From Massilia polaris (GTDB taxonomy: Bacteria; Pseudomonadota; Gammaproteobacteria; Burkholderiales; Burkholderiaceae_D), in assembly GCF_012927275.1 (NCBI RefSeq), contig NZ_JABBGG010000012.1:58402-122401 (forward strand): a DNA stretch of 64,000 nt, given 5' to 3'. The stretch's first letter is position 1; each line of letters starts with the position of its first letter. Shown here piece after piece: positions 18,762 to 27,711 of the stretch. Made by a program: the position numbers and the translations under genes. The notes below the pieces were generated by a model. It was not told the DNA's origin. It did no database searches and saw nothing but the letters and a program-made list of their open reading frames with translations.

Positions 18762-21700
18762 TTAGTGCGCCGCGTCGGCTTGCGCCAGCTGCGTGTCCGA
18801 CAGCGGGCCCTTGCCGCTGTATTTGTCGAGGTACAGGTAGATTACCGGCGTGATGTACAGCGTGATGACCTGCGAGAACAGCAGGCCGCCGACCACGGCC
18901 AGGCCGAGCGGCTGGCGCAGTTCGGCGCCAGCGCCCAGGCCCATCGCGATTGGCAGCGCGCCGGTCATCGCGGCCAGCGTCGTCATCAAAATTGGGCGGA
19001 AGCGCAACAGGCAGGCTTCGCGGATCGCGTGTTCCGGCGTCTTGCCTTCGACCCGCTGCGCATGCAGCGCGAAGTCGATCATCATGATCGCGTTCTTTTT
19101 CACGATGCCGATCAGCATCAGGATGCCGATGATCGCAATCATCGTCAGGTCCATGCCAAATATTTCGAGTGTCAGCAGCGCGCCGACTGCGGCCGATGGC
19201 AGGCCGGCAAGGATCGTCAGCGGGTGGATATAACTCTCGTAGAGCACACCCAGCAGGATGTAAATGACGCCCAGCGCGGCGATGATCAGGATCAGCTGGC
19301 TCGCTTGCGATTCTTCGAACACCGCCGCATCGCCGCCGTAACGCGTGATGACTGAGGCCGGCAGTTTCATCTCGGTGGACATGCGGTCGATCGCCGCGGT
19401 GGCGTCACCCAGCGGCATGTCCGGCGCGAGGTTGAACGACAGCGTGATCGCTTGCAGCTGGCCCTGGTGGTTGACCGAGGTCGGGCCGACCGTGCGTTCG
19501 ACCGTCGCGATGCTCGAGAGCTGCACCAGCTGGCCGCTCTTGCTGCGCACCGAGACGCGCGTAAGCGCGTCGTCGAACTGGCGGTCGGCGGGCGCCGCTT
19601 CCATGATGACGTTGTAGCTGGCGGCCGGCGAGTAGATCGTCGATACCTGGCGCTCGCCGAATGCGGCGTACAGTGCGGTGCGCACGTCGGCCATCGCCAC
19701 GCCGAGCGTGTTGGCTTTGTCGCGGTCGATCTTCAGGCTGGCCTGCAGGCCGCCGGCCTGCGAGTCGCTGGTGACGTCGCGGAAGCCAGGTGCGGCGCGC
19801 ATCCGTTCGAGGAAGCGGTTCGACCAGACATCGAGGTCGTCCGAGCGCACGCTTTGCAGCGTGTACTGGTAGCGGCTCTTGCTCTGGCGGCCGCCCAGCT
19901 GGAGGTTCTGGGTCGGGCTGAGGAATACGGATACGCCCGGAATCGCGCGGGTGGCCTGGCGCAGGCCATTGACCACGTCCGGCATGGCCTTGCGTTCGTC
20001 GCGCGGCTTGAGCACGATGAAGCCGCGGCCGGTATTGCCGCCGCCGGTGAACGAGGTGACGTCCTTGACCGCCGGGTCGGCGCGTACCGCCGCCACGACC
20101 TGCTCCTGCAGCAGCGCCATCTTGTCGGTGGAGGTGTCTTCGGCCGCTTCGACGCTCATGCGGATCTGGCCCAGGTCTTCCTCGGGAAAGAAGCCTTTCG
20201 GGATCGTGGTGTACATGACCACTGTCAGCGCGAAGGTGGCGAAGGCGACCAGCAGGATGATCGGGCGGTTGGCAAGCGCCATGTCCAGCGTCTTTTCGTA
20301 GCCGCGCAGGACCTTCGAGAAGCCAGCTTCGAAATGGCGGCCGATCCAGCTTTTCTCGCCGCCGCCGTGCACGTCGTGCGCAGGCAGCAGGCGGCTGGCC
20401 AGCATTGGCACCAGGGTTAGCGACACAACCGCCGATACCAGCACCGCGAGGCCGACCACGACCGCGAATTCATGGAACAGCAGGCCGATCACGCCCGGCA
20501 TGAAGAAGATCGGGATGAATACCGCGACCAGCGAGATCGAGATCGAGATAATCGTGAAGCCCACTTCGCGCGAGCCGACCAGCGCCGCTTCAAGCGGCCG
20601 CTTGCCCATCTCGATGTGGCGCACGATATTTTCAAGCACCACAATGGCGTCATCGACCACCAGGCCGACCGCCAATGTAATACCGAGCAGCGAGACGTTA
20701 TCGAGGCTGTAGCCGAACCAGTACAGCAGCGACACCGCGCCGAGCAGGGAGATCGGCAGCGTCACCGCGGGGATGAAGGTGGCCGAGGCGCGGTGCAGGA
20801 ACAGGAAGATCACCAGCACCACCAGCAGCACCGTGAAAGCGAGCGTCAGGTTGACGTCGTGGATCGCTTCGCGGATCGAGACCGAGCGGTCGTTGACGAG
20901 GCTGATCTTGATCGAGGCCGGCACCTGCGCCTGGAAGCCCGGCAGCAGCTTGCGCACCGAGTCCACCACCTGCACCGTGTTGGCGTTCGGCTGGCGCTGC
21001 ACCATCAGCACGATCGAGCGTTCGCCGTTAAAGCTGCCGGCTGCCTTGATCGACTGGAAGCTGTCTTCGACGGTGGCCACGTCCTTCAGGCGCACCGGTT
21101 CGCCATTACGCACGGCGACGATCACGTCCGAGAACTGGGCCGCGTTCATCAGCTGCGGGTTGCCCTGGATGGTGAGGGTCTGGTTGGGGCCATCGAGCAC
21201 GCCCAGCGGCGCGTTGGAGTTCGATGCACGCAGCGCGGCGCCGAGTTCGTCGAAGGTCAGGTCGCGCGCGTTCATCAGGTCGGACCTGGCGCGCACCCGC
21301 ACCGCGAAGCGCTTCTGGCCATTGACGGTCACTTGCGCGACGCCCGGCAAGGTGGACAGGCTCGGCGCGATCAGGTTTTCGGCGTAGTCGTTCAGATCCG
21401 ACAGGCTCATTGACGGCGAGGTCATCGCCATGAACAGGATCGGCGCGTCGGCCGGGTTGACCTTGCGGTAGGAAGGCAGGTCCGTCATCTCCTGCGGCAG
21501 CTGGCGTTGCGCGCGCAGCAGCGCGGCCTGCACGTCCACCGCGGCGGCGTTGACGTCGATGCTCGGGTCGAATTCGAGCGTGATGTTGCTGTCGCCCTGG
21601 GTGCTGGTCGAGGTGATCAGCTTGATGCCGGCGATCGTCGAGAACTGCTTCTCGAGCGGCAGCGCCACCGACGACGCCATCGTTTCGGGGCTGGCGCCGG

Positions 21701-21854
21701 ACAGGTTGGCGGAGACGTTGATGACCGGGGTGTTATAGCTTGGCAGCGCCGCGACCGGGATGTTGACATAAGCGAGGACGCCGACCAAGACCAGCGCCAT
21801 CGACAGCAGCACCACCATCACCGGGCGACGGATGCACAGTTCTGAAATGTTCAT
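18762..21854 (-). CDS. RND (HAE1-type) efflux pump permease, MdtB/MdtC/MuxC-like
   Basis: A proton-driven inner-membrane pump of the resistance-nodulation-division superfamily, 1030 residues, the normal size. It has the first helix then a large periplasmic loop, repeated after helix 7. The proton-relay aspartates are in GLVVDDAIVVLENI (helix 4) and the conserved lysine in GIVKKNAIMMIDFA (helix 10). The opening, NISELCIRRPVMVVLLSMAL, is more like MdtB/MdtC than AcrB. Its start overlaps the adaptor gene stop by 4 bases. No outer-membrane channel gene is nearby, so it would rely on a TolC-type protein encoded elsewhere. Substrates cannot be told from sequence. Confidence 0.93.
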   Translation of the reverse strand: MNISELCIRRPVMVVLLSMALVLVGVLAYVNIPVAALPSYNTPVINVSANLSGASPETMASSVALPLEKQFSTIAGIKLITSTSTQGDSNITLEFDPSIDVNAAAVDVQAALLRAQRQLPQEMTDLPSYRKVNPADAPILFMAMTSPSMSLSDLNDYAENLIAPSLSTLPGVAQVTVNGQKRFAVRVRARSDLMNARDLTFDELGAALRASNSNAPLGVLDGPNQTLTIQGNPQLMNAAQFSDVIVAVRNGEPVRLKDVATVEDSFQSIKAAGSFNGERSIVLMVQRQPNANTVQVVDSVRKLLPGFQAQVPASIKISLVNDRSVSIREAIHDVNLTLAFTVLLVVLVIFLFLHRASATFIPAVTLPISLLGAVSLLYWFGYSLDNVSLLGITLAVGLVVDDAIVVLENIVRHIEMGKRPLEAALVGSREVGFTIISISISLVAVFIPIFFMPGVIGLLFHEFAVVVGLAVLVSAVVSLTLVPMLASRLLPAHDVHGGGEKSWIGRHFEAGFSKVLRGYEKTLDMALANRPIILLVAFATFALTVVMYTTIPKGFFPEEDLGQIRMSVEAAEDTSTDKMALLQEQVVAAVRADPAVKDVTSFTGGGNTGRGFIVLKPRDERKAMPDVVNGLRQATRAIPGVSVFLSPTQNLQLGGRQSKSRYQYTLQSVRSDDLDVWSNRFLERMRAAPGFRDVTSDSQAGGLQASLKIDRDKANTLGVAMADVRTALYAAFGERQVSTIYSPAASYNVIMEAAPADRQFDDALTRVSVRSKSGQLVQLSSIATVERTVGPTSVNHQGQLQAITLSFNLAPDMPLGDATAAIDRMSTEMKLPASVITRYGGDAAVFEESQASQLILIIAALGVIYILLGVLYESYIHPLTILAGLPSAAVGALLTLEIFGMDLTMIAIIGILMLIGIVKKNAIMMIDFALHAQRVEGKTPEHAIREACLLRFRPILMTTLAAMTGALPIAMGLGAGAELRQPLGLAVVGGLLFSQVITLYITPVIYLYLDKYSGKGPLSDTQLAQADAAH

Positions 21855-23017
21855 TGGATGGCTGCCTTACGCGCCAATGCGGTGTCAGCGTCCGGCTTGC
21901 CGGCGAGGCGTACCTTGCCGCCCGGGCGCAGGTTCTGCTTGCCCTCGGTGATGACCTTCTCGCTGCCGGCCAGTCCGGTGACGGCGGCGCTGTCGCCGAA
22001 CGCGTACACGCGCTGGACCGGCATTTCCTTGGCGGTCTGGCCTTCGCCGATCACGTACACGAAGGTGCCGCGGGTGTTGATGATGATTGCCGCTTGCGGG
22101 ATCACGGTCGCGTCCTTCAGCGTGCGCAGCGTGACGCGGGTGGTCACGTACTGGCCCGGCCACAGGCTGGTTTCGCGGTTGTCGAATAGCGCCTTGGCCT
22201 TGATCGTGCCGGCCTGCGCGTCGACCGTGTTGTCGATGAAGTTCAGCTTGCCGACGACCGCGTTGCCGCCCGACGGCTGCGCCTCGACCGTTACCTGGCC
22301 GGCGCGCTGCGCCGACAGCAGGTCGGACAGCGCCGATTCGGGCAGGGTGAAGGCGACGTTGACCGGATCGAGCTGGGTGATCGTGGTCAGCGACGTGGTC
22401 GGCTGGACCAGGCTGCCCGGATATACCGGGATGGCGCCGACGCGGCCCGACATCGGCGCGCGGATGGTGCCGTAGCTGGCGGTGACGCGCTCACCCTGCA
22501 GCGCGGCCTGGTTGGACGCCACCAGCGCGCGCTGTGCTTCTACCTGGCTACGCAGCGTGTCGATGGCGCTCTGGGCGAGGAATTTCTGCTCGACCAGTTC
22601 CTGGTTGCGCTTGTATTGGCGTTCGAGGTCGGCCAGCATGGCGCGGTCGCGCGCGATCTGGGCCTGCGCCTTGCTGACGTTGGCCTGCTCGTTGCGGTCG
22701 TCGAGCGAGAACATCAATTCGCCCGATTTGACGAACTGGCCTTCCTTGATGTGGACCTTGCGGATCGTGCTGGTGGTCTGCGGCCGCAGGTCGACGCTGT
22801 TGATCGGCGTGACGGTGCCGTTGGCCTGCAGGGTGACCGGCACATCCTGGCGGCTCGGCGCAACCGCGTTGACCGTGGCCGGTGGCTGCTCGCCGTTGCC
22901 GCGCCCGCCGCCCTTCGCAGCGCCCGGTTTATCGTCGCCGCCCGCGTTCAGGTACCAGGCTGCTGCGCCGACGATGGCGGCGATGCCGACGACAAGTACG
23001 ATGTTCTTCTGCTTCAT
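21851..23017 (-). CDS. RND efflux periplasmic adaptor (MdtA-like membrane fusion protein)
   Basis: The adaptor joins the pump to an outer-membrane channel. The 388-residue product starts with an uncleaved-anchor or signal helix (NIVLVVGIAAIVGAAAWYL, about 5-23), then a Gly/Lys-rich linker, lipoyl half-motifs (VDLRPQTTSTIRKVHIKEGQFVK split around a helical hairpin at about 100-165), a beta-barrel domain and a membrane-proximal domain (to about 370). A ribosome site AGGAAAAG precedes the ATG. It lies 68 bases after the sensor kinase gene, with a small GCCGC/GCGGC hairpin in the gap, and overlaps the pump gene by 4 bases. Confidence 0.92.
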   Translation of the reverse strand: MKQKNIVLVVGIAAIVGAAAWYLNAGGDDKPGAAKGGGRGNGEQPPATVNAVAPSRQDVPVTLQANGTVTPINSVDLRPQTTSTIRKVHIKEGQFVKSGELMFSLDDRNEQANVSKAQAQIARDRAMLADLERQYKRNQELVEQKFLAQSAIDTLRSQVEAQRALVASNQAALQGERVTASYGTIRAPMSGRVGAIPVYPGSLVQPTTSLTTITQLDPVNVAFTLPESALSDLLSAQRAGQVTVEAQPSGGNAVVGKLNFIDNTVDAQAGTIKAKALFDNRETSLWPGQYVTTRVTLRTLKDATVIPQAAIIINTRGTFVYVIGEGQTAKEMPVQRVYAFGDSAAVTGLAGSEKVITEGKQNLRPGGKVRLAGKPDADTALARKAAIQ

Positions 23018-23085
23018 TGGCTTTTCCTGGCCGCTCGGGGCGGCTCTTGATTAATCTTCAAATTGGATGTTTGCTACAACCAGGT

Positions 23086-24450
23086 TCACTTTCCCCGGTA
23101 AGCCTCGGGCAGCACCAGCGTTACTTCGAGGCCGCCTTCATGGTGGTTGGCGAGGGTGACGCTGCCGCCGTGCTGCTCGGCGATGTTGCGAGCGATCGGC
23201 AGGCCAAGGCCGGTGCCGCCGGACTCGCGCGAGCGCGAGCTTTCGATGCGGTAGAAAGGTTCGAACACGCGTGGTTGCTCGTCGTGCGCGATGCCCGGAC
23301 CGCGGTCGCGGATGCGGATGCGCGCGGCGCCCGCGGTGCGTTCCACCGTCAGTTCGGCCTGGTGGCCATACTTGACCGCGTTGTCGATCAGGTTCGCGAG
23401 GCAGCGGCGCAGCGCCATCGGACGGCCCATCACGGCCATGCCGGCGCGCCCGTTCAGGCTCACCTTCTGGCTGGCGTCGCTGGCGTCCGAACACACGCTG
23501 TCGAGCAGCGAGTCGACATCGAGCGCCTGCATCTCTTCGGTGTTGTCGGTGCTGCGCGCCAGGTCGAGGCCTTCGCGCACCATCTCCTGCATCGCCGACA
23601 GGTCGCCGATAAGGCGCTCCTGCAGTTCGGGGTCGCCGACTTTTTCAAGGCGCAGGCGCATGCGGGTCAGCGGCGTTTGCAGGTCGTGGGTGATCGCGGC
23701 CAGCATCTGGGTGCGCTGCGCGATGTACTGGCGGATGCGCGCCTGCATCGCGTTGAACGCGGCGCTGGCCTGGCGGATCTCGCTGGCGCCCGCCAGTTCG
23801 AGCGGCGGATGGTTGATGTCGTTGCCGAGGTCCTTGGCGGCCTGCGCCAGCTGCTTGAGCGGACGCGTGGTCATGCGCGCAACGAGGTAGGCGAGGAAGG
23901 CGATACTGATCAGGAACAGGCCGATGATCAGCGTGTAGTCGGTTGCGCCAGCCAGCACGGAGCTCGGCGGCGGCAGGATCTGCAGGCGCAGCTGTTCGCC
24001 GTCGCGCAGGCGCACGTCGATGCTTTCGCAGGTGCCCCTCCATACCGCTTCCTTCGGGCCAAACATGCTGGGCTGGGTGCGCGGGATGTCGCATTCCTTC
24101 GGCCGCGCCGTGATCGTCGAGAACTCGTAGCCCTTACCCATGCGCTTGGACAGCGCGGCGGTGAATGCGGAATCCACGGGCGCGGTTGGCAGGTCGCCGG
24201 TGATCTCCTCGAGCCGGATGCCGGGCCGGTTGGCCACGCCAAGGTAGGCAAGGCGCGCCGATGCCGGCACGATCTCGGTGGCGGTGATCAGCTGCTCGGC
24301 GCGGTCGAGCGCGTGCGCGGTGCGGAAGTCTTCGATTACACGCTGGCGTTCGTTCTCGGCGAGCAGCTGGGTGGTCGCGGCGGAGACCACGATACCGAGC
24401 AGCAGCGTGAGGAACACGCGGCCCGTCATCGATCCGAAGAACGCCTTCAC
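23086..24450 (-). CDS. Two-component sensor histidine kinase (OmpR-partner class)
   Basis: A membrane sensor kinase of 454 residues. It has TM1 (about 11-30), a periplasmic sensor region (about 31-172) with two cysteines (120 and 141) that could form a disulfide, TM2 (about 173-193), a HAMP domain, and a kinase core with the H box AAITHDLQTPLTR (His255), N box NLIDNAVKYG, G1 DRGPGI, F box EPFYR and G2 GGTGLGLPIA. The start is GTG at 24448-24450, overlapping the regulator stop as GTGA. The long open frame further upstream is a shadow of the regulator gene. It is expected to control the efflux genes that follow it and perhaps the divergent Spy-like gene. Confidence 0.93.
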   Translation of the reverse strand: MKAFFGSMTGRVFLTLLLGIVVSAATTQLLAENERQRVIEDFRTAHALDRAEQLITATEIVPASARLAYLGVANRPGIRLEEITGDLPTAPVDSAFTAALSKRMGKGYEFSTITARPKECDIPRTQPSMFGPKEAVWRGTCESIDVRLRDGEQLRLQILPPPSSVLAGATDYTLIIGLFLISIAFLAYLVARMTTRPLKQLAQAAKDLGNDINHPPLELAGASEIRQASAAFNAMQARIRQYIAQRTQMLAAITHDLQTPLTRMRLRLEKVGDPELQERLIGDLSAMQEMVREGLDLARSTDNTEEMQALDVDSLLDSVCSDASDASQKVSLNGRAGMAVMGRPMALRRCLANLIDNAVKYGHQAELTVERTAGAARIRIRDRGPGIAHDEQPRVFEPFYRIESSRSRESGGTGLGLPIARNIAEQHGGSVTLANHHEGGLEVTLVLPEAYRGK

Positions 24451-25175
24451 GTGTTGGGCTCCACGGTGACCTGGCCGGCCAGCACATAGCCGCCGTTGCG
24501 CACGGTCTTGATGATCTGCGGCAGGCGCGCGTCCTCGCCGAGTTTCTGGCGCAGACGGCTGATCTGGATGTCGATCGAGCGGTCGAACGGGTCGGCGTCG
24601 CGGCCCTGCGTCAGGTTCAGCAGCTGGTCGCGGTTGAGCACGCGGTTGGGGTGTTCGAGGAACACGCGCAGCAGGCGGAACTCGGCGCCCGACAGCATGA
24701 TCACCAGGCCGTCCGGATTGATCAGGTGGCGCGCGGTGAGGTCGAGCGTCCAGCCGGCGAAGCGCATGCGCTGGGCGTTTTCGGACTGGGTATTGGACGG
24801 CATCGCGTGGCTGCGCCGCAGCACGCTGCGGATGCGCGCCAGCAGTTCGCGCGGCTCGAACGGTTTCGGCAGGTAGTCGTCGGCGCCCATTTCGAGGCCG
24901 AGGATGCGGTCGAGCGGCTCGTTGCGCGCGGTGAGCATGATCACAGGAAGGGTCGAGGTGGCGCGCAGCTTGCGGCACAGGGTCAGGCCATCGTCGCCCG
25001 GCATGTTCAGGTCGAGCACGATGAGTTCGGGGCGCGCTTCGTCGAGCGCCTTCCACATCGCGGCGCCGTCGGCGGCAACCAGCGTGCGATAGCCGTTCGA
25101 TTCGAGGTAATCGGCGAGCAGCGTGCGGATGTCGCGGTCGTCGTCGACGATCAAAATGGTGGTGGGAGTATCCAT
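24447..25175 (-). CDS. OmpR-family response regulator
   Basis: A DNA-binding response regulator of 242 residues. The receiver domain (about 5-118) has the acidic pocket VDDD (10-13), phospho-acceptor Asp55 in LIVLDLNMPG, the conserved LTAR and Lys104 in YLPKPF. The winged-helix DNA-binding domain (about 140-235) ends in the usual RLRQKLGEDARLPQIIKTVRNGGYVL. It is the first gene of a run regulator-kinase-adaptor-pump. The upstream region has a symmetric array of TGTAT half-sites (25218-25264), a likely binding site for this protein. Confidence 0.94.
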   Translation of the reverse strand: MDTPTTILIVDDDRDIRTLLADYLESNGYRTLVAADGAAMWKALDEARPELIVLDLNMPGDDGLTLCRKLRATSTLPVIMLTARNEPLDRILGLEMGADDYLPKPFEPRELLARIRSVLRRSHAMPSNTQSENAQRMRFAGWTLDLTARHLINPDGLVIMLSGAEFRLLRVFLEHPNRVLNRDQLLNLTQGRDADPFDRSIDIQISRLRQKLGEDARLPQIIKTVRNGGYVLAGQVTVEPNT

Positions 25176-25217
25176 AATCGCAATTATCCCGACTTACGGC
25201 CAGCCTGCACAGCCTAT

Positions 25218-25264
25218 TTGTATCGCCATGTATATTGACAGGGGGTCGATACATATTGATACAA
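25218..25264. promoter_or_regulatory. Four-half-site operator dyad between the regulator and spy-like genes
   Basis: TTGTATC (25218-25224) and ATGTAT (25228-25233) are mirrored exactly by ATACAT (25249-25254) and GATACAA (25258-25264), symmetric about 25241. On each side the TGTAT half-sites are 10 bases apart, one helical turn, as in OmpR-family direct repeats. The right pair, TACATATTGATACA, differs at one defined position from the RstA box TACATNTNGTTACA as I recall it. I infer binding by the adjacent regulator. Confidence 0.65.
25235..25263 (+). promoter_or_regulatory. Candidate promoter for the Spy-like gene
   Basis: A perfect TTGACA minus-35 box (25235-25240) lies 17 bases before GATACA (25258-25263), a poor minus-10 match. 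Both are embedded in the dyad, so a bound regulator would directly contact or replace polymerase contacts. A weak minus-10 next to bound sites is the pattern expected of an activated promoter; this is inference. Confidence 0.4.
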
Positions 25265-25350
25265 ACTCTTCGGCAGCCGACATGCCGTCGTTACACCTGA
25301 GGATCATGATGGATTCCGTAGTCCAACCACTCCACTAAGGAAAACACCAC

Positions 25351-25872
25351 ATGAACGCACTACGCAAGAGTATCCTCATCGGCCTCACCGTCCTTGGCAT
25401 GGGTAGCGCCGTGCTGCCGCTGCACGCGGCCGAAGAGGGACGCCAGGGTCACGCGATGACGCAGGAACAGCGCGACGCCAAACGCGCCGAGTTCCGCGCC
25501 AAGCGCGCCGAGCACTTCGCGAAACGCCAGGCCAAGGTGCACGATGCGCTGAAGCTGACGAAGGCGCAGGAGCCGGCATGGGCCGCTTATCAGGCGGCCG
25601 TCAAGCCGCAACCCCGCACTGCGGAACGCGGCGAGCGTGGCGACTGGAACGCAATGCCGGCGCCGCAGCGCATCGAAAAACAGATCGCGATGTCCAAGCA
25701 GCGCATTGCCCACATGGAAGCGCGCCTGGCCGCAACGAAGACCCTGTACGCCGTGCTGTCGCCTGAGCAGCAGAAACTGTTCGACGAGAACAGCCGCCAT
25801 GGCGGGCACCGCATGAAGCATCGCGGCATGCACAAGGGTCATGGCGAGCACATGCATCCGAAGGCTGGCTGA
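25351..25872 (+). CDS. Spy/CpxP-like periplasmic stress protein with His/Met-rich tail
   Basis: A 173-residue secreted protein with a signal peptide (cleavage likely after LPLHAA, about residue 27) and a highly charged all-helical body holding two LTxxQ-type motifs (LTKAQ near 70 and LSPEQ near 136), the signature of the Spy/CpxP/LTXXQ family of periplasmic chaperones and stress sensors. The last 27 residues contain seven His and three Met, a likely metal-binding tail. AAGGA precedes the ATG. Divergence from the two-component and efflux genes suggests common control by envelope or metal stress. Confidence 0.85.
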   Translation: MNALRKSILIGLTVLGMGSAVLPLHAAEEGRQGHAMTQEQRDAKRAEFRAKRAEHFAKRQAKVHDALKLTKAQEPAWAAYQAAVKPQPRTAERGERGDWNAMPAPQRIEKQIAMSKQRIAHMEARLAATKTLYAVLSPEQQKLFDENSRHGGHRMKHRGMHKGHGEHMHPKAG

Positions 25873-25891
25873 TTGTTTGCTGTGTGATGGG

Positions 25892-25918
25892 AAAAGAGCG
25901 CTTCGGCGCTCTTTTTTT
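25892..25918 (+). terminator. Intrinsic terminator of the Spy-like gene
   Basis: GAGCGC-TTCG-GCGCTC (25896-25911), with flanking A/T pairs and a run of seven T, forms a textbook terminator with a UUCG loop. It lies 24 bases after the stop codon and just before the convergent dehydrogenase gene. Confidence 0.93.
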
Positions 25919-25930
25919 ACGTCTGGCGCA

Positions 25931-26689
25931 TTACAGGAACATGCCGCCCGACGCTTCGATGCGCTGGCCGTTGATCCAGCCGCTGTTTTCGCTGAGCAGC
26001 GCGGCGATTGCGCCGCCGATATCGTCCGGCTGGCCGACCCGTCCGAGCGCCGTCTGCGAGGCGATGAAGCTGTTCAGCTCGGCATTGTCGCGCACCGCGC
26101 CGCCGCCGAAATCGGTTTCGATGGCGCCCGGAGCGATGACGTTGACGGCAATGCGGCGCTGGCCGAGTTCCTTGGCCAGGTATTTGGTCAGCACCTCGAT
26201 GGCGCCTTTCATGGCGGCGTAAGCGGCGAAGCCCGGCAGCGCGAAGCGGGTCAGTCCGGTCGACACGTTGAGGATGCGGCCGCCGTCAGCCACCAGTGGC
26301 GCCAGATGCTGGGTCAGGAAAAACACGCCCTTGAAATGAATGTCGACCAGCTCGTCGAACTGGGCTTCGTTTGTATCCGCGAAACTGGCGTGGGCGCCGA
26401 TGCCGGCGTTGTTGACGAGAAAATCGAAACTGTCGCGCTGCCAGACGTCCGACAGCAGGGTTTGCAGCTTGTCGGAAAACGCGGCGAACGATCCGCTGTC
26501 GCCGACGTCCAGCTGCAGCGTTGCCGCTTTACGCCCTGCAGCTTCGATTGCGGCGACAACGCCGGCGGCTTCCTGTTGCTGGCTGCGGTAGGTGACGATG
26601 ATATCGACGCCCTGGGCGGCAAGTTTCAGCGCCGCGCTCTTGCCGAGTCCGCGGCTGCCGCCGGTAATGAGAGCGATTTTCGTGGTCAT
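25931..26689 (-). CDS. Short-chain dehydrogenase/reductase (FabG-like fold)
   Basis: An NAD(P)-dependent oxidoreductase of 252 residues. It has the cofactor motif TGGSRGLG (10-17), NNAGIG, the catalytic Ser region LNVSTGLTR and the YAAMKGA motif (Tyr and Lys of YxxxK: Tyr then Lys four residues on), and the C-terminal GRVGQPDDIGGAIAALLS and GQRIEASGG segments. The substrate is unknown. The start ATG at 26687-26689 follows AGGAGAAACCC. It is divergent from a LysR regulator, which commonly controls such a neighbour. Confidence 0.92.
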   Translation of the reverse strand: MTTKIALITGGSRGLGKSAALKLAAQGVDIIVTYRSQQQEAAGVVAAIEAAGRKAATLQLDVGDSGSFAAFSDKLQTLLSDVWQRDSFDFLVNNAGIGAHASFADTNEAQFDELVDIHFKGVFFLTQHLAPLVADGGRILNVSTGLTRFALPGFAAYAAMKGAIEVLTKYLAKELGQRRIAVNVIAPGAIETDFGGGAVRDNAELNSFIASQTALGRVGQPDDIGGAIAALLSENSGWINGQRIEASGGMFL

Positions 26690-26808
26690 GGGTTTCTCCT
26701 GGGTGGGTAGTAAGGCAGGACCCAGTTTATTTGTATTGCCCCACCTGACAAAGATGCAAAAATCGATAATACTGTTCGAAATGACAGAACAATCTCTCGA
26801 GGACTCTT
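26690..26808. promoter_or_regulatory. SDR-lysR divergent control region
   Basis: This 119-base gap is AT-rich relative to its flanks. It contains the dyad CTGT-N8-ACAG (26772-26787, CTGTTCGAAATGACAG), about 22 bases before the lysR start. Interrupted dyads of this size are the usual binding sites of LysR regulators, so autoregulation and control of the SDR gene are likely but not shown. Confidence 0.45.
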
Positions 26809-27705
26809 GTGGATACAACGGAATCGCTGCAGGTTTTTGTGCGCGTTGCAGAGTTGGGCAGCTTCACGCGCGCGGCGGACAGCCTCGGCACATCGAAGGC
26901 CAGCGTGTCGGCGGCAGTCAGCCAGCTGGAGGCGTCGCTCGGCACGCGGCTGTTACAGCGCACCACGCGCAAAGTGCAGATGACCCAGGACGGCCAGAGT
27001 TTCTACGAACGCAGCAAGCAGGTGCTGGCGGACATCGAAGACCTGCAGACGATGTTCCAGGGCGACGCCGACATCAGCGGCCGGTTGAGGGTCGACATGC
27101 CGCTCGGCGTAGCGCGCCATATCGTGCTGCCGCGCCTGTCCGAATTTCTCGAAGCCCATCCGCAAGTGAAGGTGGAACTGAGCAGCACGGACCGGAGGGT
27201 GGATGTGGTCGCCGAGGGTTTCGACTGCATCGTGCGGGTCGGACGGCTCGACGACTCGACCCTGGTGGCGCGGCCGCTGGGACATTTCCGCATGCTCAAC
27301 TGCGCCAGCCCGGCCTATCTGAAGCGCTATGGCGTACCGCAGTCGTTGGAGGACCTGGCCCAGCACCGGCTGGTCGATTACGCGCCGTCACTTGGCGCGC
27401 GGGCCGCGCTGTTCGAGTACGTCGACGGCGACGATGTTCGCGCGGTGGAAATGCCGGCCGCAGTCGCGGTCAATAACAGCGACGCCTACCGGGCCGCATG
27501 CCTGGCCGGGCTGGGCATCATCCAGGCGCCCGAAAGCGGGCTCGGCGAACCGCTCGCGCAAGGCAAGCTGGTCGAGGTGCTGGCGGGATACCGAGCAGCG
27601 CCGATGCCGGTCACCCTGCTCTATCCCAACCGGCGCCAGCTGGCCAAACGCGCACGGCTGTTCATGCTGTGGCTGGGCGAGGTCATGCAGCCCTACCTAA
27701 TCTAG
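26809..27705 (+). CDS. LysR-family transcriptional regulator
   Basis: A 298-residue regulator with the N-terminal winged helix-turn-helix (about 1-60: FVRVAELGSFTRAADSLGTSKASVSAAVSQLEASLG) and a periplasmic-binding-protein-like effector domain (about 90-295). The subtype, with DISGRLRVDMPLG after the linker helix, is the large group of LysR proteins that sit beside oxidoreductase genes. The start is GTG at 26809 preceded by GAGGA. The divergent SDR gene is the likely target; the effector is unknown. Confidence 0.93.
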   Translation: MDTTESLQVFVRVAELGSFTRAADSLGTSKASVSAAVSQLEASLGTRLLQRTTRKVQMTQDGQSFYERSKQVLADIEDLQTMFQGDADISGRLRVDMPLGVARHIVLPRLSEFLEAHPQVKVELSSTDRRVDVVAEGFDCIVRVGRLDDSTLVARPLGHFRMLNCASPAYLKRYGVPQSLEDLAQHRLVDYAPSLGARAALFEYVDGDDVRAVEMPAAVAVNNSDAYRAACLAGLGIIQAPESGLGEPLAQGKLVEVLAGYRAAPMPVTLLYPNRRQLAKRARLFMLWLGEVMQPYLI

Positions 27706-27711
27706 CGCCCC

